Shown in pieces: positions 34,215-43,587 of a stretch of DNA of 64,000 bases. A program made the position numbers and the translations under genes. The notes under the pieces are model-generated. The model searched no databases. It was not told the origin of the DNA and worked only from the letters and a program-made list of their open reading frames with translations. The stretch lies in assembly GCA_015680685.1 (NCBI GenBank), contig MNCI01028947.1, positions 337,962 to 401,961 of the forward strand, read 5' to 3'. The DNA is from Gnetum montanum (Eukaryota > Streptophyta > Gnetopsida > Gnetales > Gnetaceae). How positions within the stretch are numbered: position 1 is the first letter of the stretch; each line of letters begins with the position of its first letter.

Positions 34215-35330
34215 ATATATATGATTAACAGGATTTGGTAGCTCGTTGCCATCATTATCTGCCAACTTGAATGCTCCGTTGCCATACACATTGGTCACCA
34301 AGAAAGGGCCCTCCCAGTTTGCAGAGAATTTGCCCACTGGTTCGCGAATAGCCTTGAGAACCAAATCTCCCTTCTTGATCGGACGCTGCTGAAGATTATG
34401 ATGATGCTTTTGCTTCTACTTGTCCTGATACTTTTTGATTGTATCAAGCGTCTGTATTCGCTTCTCTTCTATAGAATCCAAATCCATGATCCGAGAATCG
34501 GTGTGTTGAGCCTTATTTATAATCGTGGAGAGGACCATTCCCAGAGAAGGAACTTGAAATTCGAGGGGCAGCACTGCTTCAGATCTGTAAACTAGGCTAT
34601 AGGGCGTATTGTCTGTAGCCGTCCTACATGTAGTATGATATGCCCATAGCACATAGAGGATTTTTTCATGCCACTGCCTCTTGTTGCTGTCAAGCATTTT
34701 CTTGAGCAGATTGATAATGACCTTGTTTGTGGCTTCAACTTGACCATTTGCTTGCGGGTAATAGGGTGAGGAAAAAGACTATTTAATGCCCAGGCTATCA
34801 TAGAAGGATTTGGTTTCCGAACTACTAAACTGTGGCCCATTATCAGTCACGATAGTCATTGGGAGACCAAATCTGGTTACAATGTTGTCTAAGATGAAAT
34901 GGAAAATCTGTTAAGATGTGATCTTCCGTAAAGGAATAGCTTCTACCAACTTTGTGAAGTACTCAGTAGCGGTAATTATGAAGCTATGACCTATGAAAGA
35001 TTTCGGTGTGATGGAACCTATGATGTCTAGTCCCCCATCGTTGAAACAGCCATGTTATCTAAGTTGTATGTAACTCTGTAGGTGACACGTGTATAACATT
35101 TGCGTGACGCTGACACGTCGCATGTTTTAACCTTTGTCAGACAATCTTTTTCCATGTAAGGCCAGTAATACCCTAAGTGACAGATTTTTGAAGCCATAGC
35201 CGATGGTGCTACGTGTCCTCCGCATAAACCCTCGTGGACCTCACCAACTATACGTTGTGCTTGGTCCTTGTTAACGCAAGTAAGCAGCACACCATCAAAA
35301 GAGTGTCTACAGAGAGTACTGTCTCCTATG
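34215..35330 (-). pseudogene. Nested integrase, decayed
   Basis: The zinc-binding part reads VHEGLCGGHVA...ICHLGYYWPYMEKDC...CDVSASRKC (about 35290-35100). The core has RWGLDIIG (first Asp, about 35025), TIVTDNGPQF (second Asp, near 34845) and ANGQVEATNK (Glu, near 34715). All three acidic residues of the DDE core therefore remain, which is better than in the outer copy. Then LYVLWAYHTTCRTA and EAVLPLEFQVP. Frameshifts and stops (for example near 34890 and 35060) break it. Integrase inserts the cDNA into chromosomes. The C-terminal end near 34215 (upstream of the minisatellite) has no chromodomain that I can see. Confidence 0.75.
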
Positions 35331-35689
35331 ATGACGTATTTCCTAGCTCATTTATGGATTGCATCTTTTTGAGCCCGTGTTAATTTGTGCAGTGGCTCGC
35401 CATGCAAGAGGTAAGTCTTAATGCTATCGTACCACTCTGGCGTTTTGTCCTCGAGCAAAGAGGATATTTGCACCACCTGAACGATGGGATCTGTGCAATT
35501 TTTTATTAATGTAGGACAGGTGTCGAACAGGTGTGAGGGCTTGTTCAAAGCCAGTGTAGCCAGTGCATTGGCCAGCATGTTGTTAGTGCATGGCACATGT
35601 TGGACATCGATGGTCGTGAACTACTTCAGAAGATCTTTAGCCATATCGCAATAGGGATGTAAATGTGTAGCCTTGCAGGTGTAGACTTC

Positions 35690-36540
35690 TGTGATCTGAT
35701 TTATGACAAGCATCAAATCACCACTAATTGCCAGGTATCAAATATCAAGTTCGTTGGCAGTTAGTAATCCCCTGAGGAGTCCCTCGTACTCTGCCACGTT
35801 GTTTGTACAGGGGAAGGTCAAGCGATAAGTGTGCAGACGCACATCCTCAGGTGATAGAGTAATAACTGTAGTGGCACTGCTGCCTCCAACAGTTGAAGCA
35901 CCGTCGAAGTACAACGTTGCTTCGAGGCCTATCAGGACAGGGCTTAAGCTATGTACATGTTCATCCAGAAATTTAGGCTCTCTGGTTGCCTGATTATCAA
36001 TAGGTGATGTTATTAATTGGTCGGCTATCTCTTGGCCTTTCGTGGAAGATTGGCCAATGTAATATAGGTCGAATTCTACCATGATAGCCTTCCAACGAGC
36101 TATTTTTCTACTTTCGTATAAGTTATGTGTAATGGCCCTAAGAATATTATTTTTACAGATGATGTTGACTTGGCTACGGAAAAGATAATGCCTACACTTC
36201 TTGAGCGTAAATACTAATGCTAAGCAGTTACGCTCTACTTTGTTGTACTTCGTTTCATACGAACATAGAGCATGAATCGAGTAGTAGATGGGTACTTCCG
36301 ACCCATCATCCCTCCTTTGACAGAGTAAAGTAGCTAAGGCTACGTCTGAAGTTGCGAGGTAGATATAAAATGGTTGATCCCTTTGCGGCGGAAAAACTGT
36401 TGGCAAGCATTGAAGCTCTTGCTTCAAGCTGTCAAACGCACGTTGACAATCGTCCGTCCATTTGAAATTGACCCCCTTTTTAAGCAAATGTTGCATGGGG
36501 TGTAACTTGTCGGTTAATCTCAAGATGAACCACCTGATAA
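35690..36540 (-). pseudogene. Nested RNase H and second (archaeal-type) RNase H
   Basis: One unbroken frame of 261 residues (36523-35738) holds the RT connection region (LHPMQHLLKKGVNF), the first RNase H (FYIYLATSDVALATLLCQ, YNKVERNCLALVFTLKK, RHYLF) and then a second RNase H-like domain. The second starts TLYFDGASTVGGSSATTVI and runs to NNVAEYEGLLRGL, then reads through a stop to ISGDLMLVINQ. Its FDGA Asp, AEYE Glu and GD Asp look preserved. A second RNase H of archaeal type beside the gypsy one is a published hallmark of Tat elements. It is the longest intact stretch of either element. Confidence 0.8.
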
Positions 36541-37657
36541 ACTGTAACCTCCCCTATAATTCACGTAATTGCTTAAGACTTGTAGGGGGTGTTAGTTCAA
36601 CAATAGCCTTGACTTTGTCAGGATCCATGCATATGCTAGTTTTCGATACCACAAAACCTAGCATGTGGTCGATTTTGGCTCTGAACACACACTTTTTTGG
36701 GTTGAGTTGGAGGTCATATTTAGAGCATCTTTTGAGGACTAACTCTAGATCCTCTAAATGATCTTTTGACTTTAAAGATTTAACAGCTATATTGTCAACA
36801 TAATCATTCAGTCTCCCTAGGAGGTAATCGCTAAAGATGTATGTCATGGCTCGTTGATATGTCACTCTGGCGTTTTTTAAGCCAAAAGGCATCATGGTGT
36901 AACAAAAGGTTCCCCAGGGCGTCATGAATGTCGTTGTTAGTTGGTGTCTAGGTTGATGTGTATTTGGTTATAGCCTGAGAAGCCATCCATGAAGGACAAA
37001 AGTGCGTCCAGTGGTTGTATCCACCAATTGATCGATACTCAGCAATGGGAAGTTATCTTTAATTGTAGCCTTGTTCAAGTCCCAGAAATCTATGTAGATG
37101 TGTATTCCTCTGGTCTTTTTAGGAACCACTACAATCTTAGATACCCAATCTAAGTAATCAACCATGCAAATAAAACTAGCTTGGTACAGTTTAGTGATTT
37201 CATCACGTACTGCTAATGCGACTTCCGGCTTGATCTTTCGTGCTTTCTATCTGACGGTTTTGATATGGGGATCTAGGATTATGTTGTGTTGAATTAATCC
37301 TGGGTTTAGTCCTGGCATATCCTCGTATGACCATGCAAACACTGTGATGTTATTCTGGAGAACCTGCTTTATGTCATCATTTGCCTTTTGGTCTAATAGA
37401 GAACTAACCTTGAGAGTTTTAGTCTCACCCTTATGCGTAACCACAGAGACCTCGTTGAGTGGATCTTCGGTTACATCCCCAGCTTCTAGATCTAGCGTGC
37501 ACGTTGATTGCTCTGGCTAGTCTAGAGATGTTTCCGACGTGGCTATGATTACATCATTAAGGGCTAGGTTAGTTTCTATTAGTGTGGGATAAAGCTGTCT
37601 AATGATTTCACCGTATAAGCTTGTTAAAACTAGTGGTGCAGATAAAATTTCGTCCAT
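36540..37657 (-). pseudogene. Nested reverse transcriptase, decayed; YVDN active site
   Basis: Starts MDEILSAPLVLTSLYGE at 37657; the outer element has a related start at 54899. RT motifs: VFAWSYEDMPGL, LIQHNIILDP, VSKIVVVPKKTRG, LNKATIKDNFPLLSIDQL, TFMTPWGTFCYTMMPFGLKN and LNDYVDNIAVKS. The catalytic YVDD box reads YVDN (about 36797-36820), a G-to-A change on the coding strand that should abolish activity. A TAG after TSLD (near 37520) is shared with the outer copy. A frameshift lies near 36930-36970. RT would copy the RNA into cDNA. Confidence 0.8.
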
Positions 37658-37993
37658 CTGTCAATTATCCTACAAAATTGTCAAAATACAAGAGTAATTA
37701 AAAAGATACTAAGTTTGATGCGATAAGTGTTTAACGAATAATGCTTAGTTTAGTGTATAGGATGTGACATGACGTTATTGAGTGTAAGACTAACTGAATT
37801 TTAAAATTTGCAAAAACCCTGTAATTAATGAGACCTGATTACGAGGAGATAAGATATAGTAGTTTAGGGTTGTTTCGGACCGTAATGCGTGCGATATATG
37901 ACATAATTAATGCCTCGATTCTCAGGTTCCAACTCACACTAGCATTAAGGCAAGTCTCGCTAAAATTGGACATCAATTCGGTTAAATTTTGCA

Positions 37994-37999
37994 TATAAG
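37994..37999 (+). promoter_or_regulatory. TATA-like box of the antisense gene (nested)
   Basis: TATAAG within GCATATAAGTAAGC, 156 bases before the ATG at 38150 and on the strand opposite to gag/pol. The outer element has a stronger TATAAATA at 54212-54219 in the equivalent place. Confidence 0.45.
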
Positions 38000-38268
38000 T
38001 AAGCAGTTTTCATTTAGAACAGGCTGTTTGCTATTGCGGATTTGAATTCTTAGTTGTTACAGAGAGAAAGGAGGAGGGGTAGAAGATTGGAGTGCGTTGT
38101 TTACAAAGACGTGAAGGTGCAAAAGTGCGAAGGTGTTAGAACTGTAAAAATGGCGCCTAAGGTGAGAGGGAAGAACACAAAATTGGCCAAGATTGACGAG
38201 GGGCAAGGGAGCCTGCAACGTGCATCGCAGGCAATGGTCGAAGTGAGAGACCTTACGCCTTTGAATCA

Positions 38269-38546
38269 GTAGGCCATTCCTTGCTTATTCGTGTTACTTT
38301 TGTAGTGTTTATTCTTGTAGCGTCATCTGCGTAAATTAAAATTTTAGACTATAGACCTCGCGTTAGCAAAAGGGGTTTGTACACTAGGATCGCGTCTATC
38401 ACCGTTGTCAGGGACAAACCTTGTACTGTTACAAGGGTTTAGGCAATTTCGGCATGAATAGCTAAGCATAATATATAGATTTTCTGTATTTTAAGCATGC
38501 AAATCTGAATCTAGCTGTTGATGTGTTTATTGTTTTCTTTATACAG
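38269..38546 (+). other. Predicted intron 1 of antisense gene (nested)
   Basis: Donor CA/GTAGGC after TPLNQ; acceptor CTTTATACAG. The donor phrase CAGTAGGC also ends exon 1 of the outer gene. Confidence 0.5.
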
Positions 38547-38995
38547 TATCATGTTAAGACCCGTCCTAATCGTCTTAGATATAGTCAGGGTTTTATGCTG
38601 TGTAAACCCAATCGTACCTAATGTGCCTCCCCCTCAGCTCGGTTGCATGGGAAGGCCATATGATTTCGAAAGGATGTGCTAGAGTTTCTACAGTTTTTAC
38701 TGTATAACTGCAACATTATTGTATGGTCACACTTGTCAGGAGATATTGCTGGTGCCATTTTGGAGCACCTGTTAGTGGGCTCTACGCATGGAATTCTGGC
38801 GTTCTTGACAGACGGGGCTATCGACACTGGTCATTCCCAGGACCACGAACTTAGTGCCAGAGGGTTGAGGTGCTTGAGTTGGATATGGGAAATGGCTCAG
38901 TTTAGCTATTACCATGCATACAACACTTTGTTCATGGCCCGTCACGTCTTGACTTACTTCCAGAACCCATTAGGCATAGTGTATTATTCAGGGGG

Positions 38996-39073
38996 GTAAG
39001 TGGTTTTATTGGTGGTATTATCATTATATGTCTATTATCTGAAGCGTAAATAAACATATGTGGTATGGTTCAG
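38996..39073 (+). other. Predicted intron 2 of antisense gene (nested)
   Basis: GGGGG/GTAAGTGG to TATGGTTCAG, 78 bp, phase 2. The reading frame is kept across it (YYSGG then LFIHENK). Confidence 0.75.
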
Positions 39074-39348
39074 GCTTTTTATCCATGAGAACAAATTAGT
39101 AGGTGATGGTGATACATTAACTTGGACTGAAACGACAATAAAGGCATTTACCTCTACTAGCAATGTATGCCCTGGTGTAATGGGGCAGATTGGCTTTAAC
39201 ATTCATGAATACCCCACCTGTTACGCTGATGCTTTTGAGAATTGCCAGAATCTCGGGTGGTTACATGACGATTGGACTTTGGATCCACCCCTTACCTTTG
39301 CAAATGTGCAGAGGAAACTTCCTCCATTTCCTTTGCCATTTGGACCTG

Positions 39349-39443
39349 GTAAAGTTGTTGTGTATGTTATTGTTGCATAATGTAATTATGAATTGTGAAT
39401 GTCACGTAATAGTGTTCTTTAACATATGTCTTGCATGGTTCAG
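39349..39443 (+). other. Predicted intron 3 of antisense gene (nested)
   Basis: GGACCTG/GTAAAG to GCATGGTTCAG, 95 bp, phase 1. The frame continues into REITLTISRCEAN. The outer gene has a 97 bp phase-1 intron at the same site (52493-52589). Confidence 0.8.
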
Positions 39444-40966
39444 TCAGGGAATCTCGGGAGATTACCCTTACAATTTCCCGCTGCGAGGCGAATACCGTTC
39501 TCTTCCGCTACGGCAACATCAAGGAGGCACAACGCTGGCTCGGCCATGCGGCGGCCCCGGTTGCGGTGGTTACCAAGCTACGCCAAGCGAGGCTAATGCA
39601 CTTATTTTTGGCCATAACCCCTGATGTCCCCGTCAGTGAAATATTAACCCTGGTCAACTCCTTCAGCAAAAGGGATGAGCGCTTTTGCATGCGCGTGCAT
39701 CATGTACGTGTAAGTTTTGATATTGATGCTTAGCTTTTCACAAACCTTTTTGGTGTCCCCTCTGACGGCCTTCCCATAGAGGAAAAGGCGAAGAGAAGCC
39801 TCACCTGCTAGGAGTGGCTGGAGGAGTGGCTAGGGGCCAAGAAGGACCCTAAGGGGATCCCTTATGAGAAGATCAAACCAGAGATCGCCAAGACGATTTA
39901 TCCCCTATTCCGGGCCCGGCTTTCCCCAAAACACTCTTGCAGGGGAGGTTCTTTTCCATAGAAAAGACCCGTATCATGTGGGAGGTTATGGAGGAAGGGA
40001 CCCAGTTTGATTGGGCAAGCTACTTTGCTGAGGGGTTACGCATTGAAATGATCAGGCTTCGCCAGAAGCTTGATTCTCGTTTCAACGTGCATTACGCCTT
40101 CTTCATAGCTTTCCTTCGGCATTTTGCTGAATTTTTGGTTATCCAAAGTAATGGGGTCTGGGTGGAGCAAGATCGAAATTAGCTATCCAAACCTTGGATT
40201 ACCCACATTTTCAGCACTACCCATGGACAAGATCCCCCTGAAGGGATTGACGAGTCTCTGTCTATAACGACAAGGGATTTGGCGGTGTCTCGAGTGCGAG
40301 GCCCCGATAGCATAGGCAGGGTGATGCCCATCTACACTGGTGATACTTCGCGAGGGAAATGCTTGGCGGCAGAGATTGTAGAGCCTTCGGCTCGGCGTAA
40401 AAGGCTTCGCTTAACCGAGGCCCCTGCGGAGCCTGCAAGTGGCACAGGCTGAATCACGCAAGTCAGAGTTCAGTAGAGTAAACCTCCACCTGGTAAGTTT
40501 AAAAGAAACATAGTGAAAGCTATTGTATTACGTAATTTTTATTCAGGATATTTTGAATCGTCTAAATGTGAATGTGATATGAACAACGAGATATACGGAG
40601 TAGTTGACCCCTGAGACAGGGGCAGTGATATTAAGTCGTGGGGAAGGGGCTCTAGTTTTGGAAGAAGAGGCCCTAGCTGTTAGGACTAGCAACACACAGA
40701 CTCTTGTGCATGAGGAGAGGGAGGAGGCAGGAACTGTTGATGCACCCCCAACTGTAACCGGCAGAGGTGGTAAGCGTATTGGATATTTTGAGGAGTTTTG
40801 TCAACAATTAATATTTTTTAACTAAATTACACTACAAGTGAAAAATATGTATCCACGTCTACCTCTGTGAGCAGAACATGGAGAGAGTTTCTTGACAAGT
40901 TTGCCTTCATGGAAGGATTTGTCAACGATATGATCGAGCGCCTCGAGCATGTCGATCCTGGAGCTG

Positions 40967-41043
40967 GTATGTTATAGCTATAATAGGTTTATTTTATTAG
41001 AAAGTGGTAATGTTTCACTTATATTGATAATGTTTACTGTCAG
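40967..41043 (+). other. Predicted intron 6 of antisense gene (nested)
   Basis: GGAGCTG/GTATGT to TTTACTGTCAG, 77 bp, phase 1. The frame is kept (HVDPGAG then AHLRWDLTEP). Confidence 0.7.
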
Positions 41044-41861
41044 GAGCTCACCTTCGATGGGACCTAACTGAGCCCATTGATTTGGATACAGTGGAGCCTC
41101 CATTTGACGGGGCGGTCATGCCATGCAGCATTTATGAGGAGATGCGTAAATGTGTGTTACGCTAGACTCGCTCCTTGTGGGAGAGTAAGAGTGTCAATGA
41201 AGACCTCTGGAAAAGGCTACAGAGGTCAGAGAGGGAGAAAGAGTCTCTAGCCAAAGAGGTCAGAGACTTAAAATCATGATGTGAGTTCTTGAAGGTGCGG
41301 GCAACGGGTGAGAAGGACTGGCGCATAGCTGTGATTGACTACTCTTGCTACTGGACTGCAATCAGGAACAACGTGCAAAAAAGTTGGGAGTTGGTGGAGG
41401 AGCGCTTGCAGATAGAGCTGTTGTCTTAGAAAAGCCAAGACTGGAAGGATTTCTGCTCAAGTGTGCAGGAGTGGGGGAAGAAAGAAAAGGATCACAAGCA
41501 TCTGTATAAGTGAGAAAGTATCGCTTATCATCAGCATTACCATGATTCTACCATCAAAACTCAAACCTTGTGAGTATTCCTTGATGTCATTGGCGCGTCT
41601 AAAGATTTTGAGAAGTTCCAGGAGCGGGTGACAGTAAGCGCGTCACCGGAAAGAGAAATGACCCTTCCCGGGGGTGAGACTACTGTCCCTACTTTCTTCC
41701 CTGATCCGCCTCATTGGACTATTGTGAAAAAGGGGAAGGTGAAGGCTGGAGCTGCTCTGGGGAACAGCATATGGTCTGAACTAACGGAAGATGAGATTAT
41801 GCAGCGTCTATGGGTTGGTTTAGAACAGCTTCCCTTTGCTGTGGAAGCAGGGCCATCATGA

Positions 41862-41937
41862 GTAATTTTAAACATTATTGAATCTAAATTTTCTGATTAC
41901 GGGTTCAAGTCTTTGCTAATGTATTTGCTGTGTATAG
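41862..41937 (+). other. Predicted intron 7 of antisense gene (nested)
   Basis: CATGA/GTAATT to GTGTATAG, 76 bp, phase 0, between the GPS end of the coiled-coil exon and the acidic tail. The outer gene has an 88 bp intron at the same point (49694-49781). In both copies the codon just before the donor is a stop (TGA here, TAG there), which is consistent with deaminated CGA/CAG. Confidence 0.65.
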
Positions 41938-42199
41938 GTACAAGAATTGGAGGGCGAAGGCGAACAGGGTGAGGAACAAGCAGAAGAAGAGGAGCGTAAT
42001 AACGAAGAGCATCCTCTTGTGGAGAAGACATTGGAGCAAGCGCCTCGTGGGGATGGCATTCCTCGCGAAAGAATACCTTCTAAGAAGGGTGGCCCACTTG
42101 AGGACAATTTATTAGGCTTGGAGCCTGACTTAAGGGATACAGGTGATAGTGGCACTAGGGGGGATGCGTAACTGTAACTTACGTAGGATTTTATTGACT

Positions 42200-42800
42200 A
42201 GAATTGAATAATAGTTATATGAATGTTGAAAAGACTGGCATTAAGATCTTCTGTATGGTTTTAAATGCTATTTATTTTATTTTAGTTTTATATCTTTATT
42301 TGCAGAGCGTAAATGTAGTTGTCAAAGGCTTAAAATAAGTTACGTTGCTGTGAAATGGAATTGCTAGTTTAAGGCCATCGCGGGCCATCATGTAACATTT
42401 GCGTAAGATACCAGGGAATTACTTTTAGGCCATCGCGGGCCTTCACTAGTTTAAGGCCATTGTGGGCCATCACTAGTTTTAGGCGGTTGCGGGCCCACTG
42501 CGTAAGTCTGGAAGCGTAATTGATAATACCATACATTTCTGCGTAATTGAACTACAATGATCAACAAGCGTAAATAGCGTATATAAAGAAATGGGAATGG
42601 TGTAATGAATAGCAAGCGTAAATATGTATGAATATATGAAAGAAGATTGACAATGCAAACTACTAAGCGTAAAAGGAAAAATTAGTAAAGATGTAAAAAT
42701 GCACGTAAATGCCATTCAGATCAATCACTAATTCGTAATTGTTTCTTTATGGCCTTTACGCTCAGTGGTGCATAAGGACAGGGAATTTTGTAGCCTGACT
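42200..42800. repeat. GCGTAA-rich spacer and short minisatellite (nested)
   Basis: 42360-42505 has four copies of a TAGTTTAAGGCCATCGCGGG-like unit; the outer equivalent is at 49130-49400. Around it GCGTAA or TTACGC occurs about ten times (for example 42405, 42502, 42520, 42542, 42569, 42608, 42666 and 42758). This is the same motif that forms palindromes in this element's LTRs. Confidence 0.7.
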
Positions 42801-43587
42801 CTTCTACACCACCATCCTGAAATGGCAAGTTGGCCCAGGCTAGACTGTCATCAGTCATTTCGGTTTGTTCAGGGATTCGAGGATGGGTCTGATCATCTGA
42901 TGTTTCTACCTCTAAACCCTATTCTTCCTTGATATTATTGATAGTCCTGGGGGTGATTTCGTCACCGTGTATTACAACCTCTCCCTCTGCGTAAGCGAGA
43001 TGTATCCCTTGATGGATTGGTGATAAAACTGCCCTCAGTTGGGCTAGCCAGGACCTCCCTAGAATTATGTTGAACCTGGGCATCTCCTTGACGACAAGGA
43101 ATGTGGTGTCCATTGGGAATTGATCCCCTGCCACAAATTCAATGCACATCATTCCCTTGACCTGAACCCATGCTCCATTGAATGACTTTACACACGTTGT
43201 CGTTGAGGGACTGATCTAGTCGACCAGACCCAACCTATCCATGATGGGATAAGGGATGACATTTGTAGCTGCGCCGTCGTCCACGTGCACCCTCCGGATC
43301 CAGTATTGACTGACCCAGATGGTGATAAACATGAGTTTAGTTGTCACTTGACCTTTCTCAGGATCATCTTTGATGGATTCATCATGAAAGGTCAATGAGG
43401 TAGGTTTAGGTCGCTTAGTGTCGGAGGGAAACATGACAGTGTGTATCACTTCCTCCTTTGCTGGTAAGCTTTCCTCCAAAGATATAGATGTTAGCATGTG
43501 GACCATAGCCTCATAGTATTTTTGAAACGTCATGAGCAGGTCATAGAGGCTTAGCATTGTGTTTTTTTGTTTTAGAGCCTGTTTGAC
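42750..43587 (-). pseudogene. Nested protease domain
   Basis: Two open stretches in close succession. 43557-43216 has SLYDLLMTFQKYYEAMV, the linker SLTFHDESIKDDPEKG, and the active-site region VHVDDGAATNVIPYPIMDRL. In the last, DGA stands for the usual D-S/T-G-A. 43152-42919 has VAGDQFPMDTTFLVVKEMP and FNIILGRSWLAQLRAV, the second conserved protease block. A TAG in between (near 43214-43216) breaks the frame. The frame runs on through a WANLPFQ phrase to about 42750. It is separated from gag by the shared TAG at 43588-43590. Confidence 0.8.

Larger units (their letters stand above)
38150..42171 (+). pseudogene. Antisense multi-exon accessory gene of nested element
   Basis: The gene lies between protease and RT but reads opposite to them. 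Proposed exons: 38150-38268 (MAPKVRGKNTKLAKIDEG...TPLNQ), 38547-38995, 39074-39348, 39444-40492, about 40604-40769, 40875-40966, 41044-41861 and 41938-42171. Exon 2 ends RCLSWIWEMAQF...NTLFMARH. Exon 3 has HENKLVGDGDTLTW and LGWLHDDWTL. Exon 4 has RLMHLFLAITPDVPVSEIL, FTNLFGVPSDG, MWEVMEEGTQFDW and FNVHYAFFIAFLRHFAEFL. Exon 7 is coiled-coil-like, ending WVGLEQLPFAVEAGPS. The last exon is an acidic tail (VQELEGEGEQGEEQAEEEE). All of these blocks recur in the outer element's antisense gene. Exon 4 weakly resembles the putative plant transposon protein domain, and I know no function. A few stops (for example 39731) and a frame change near 39930 disrupt it. The splice join at 40770-40874 does not keep frame as drawn. 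Confidence 0.75.
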
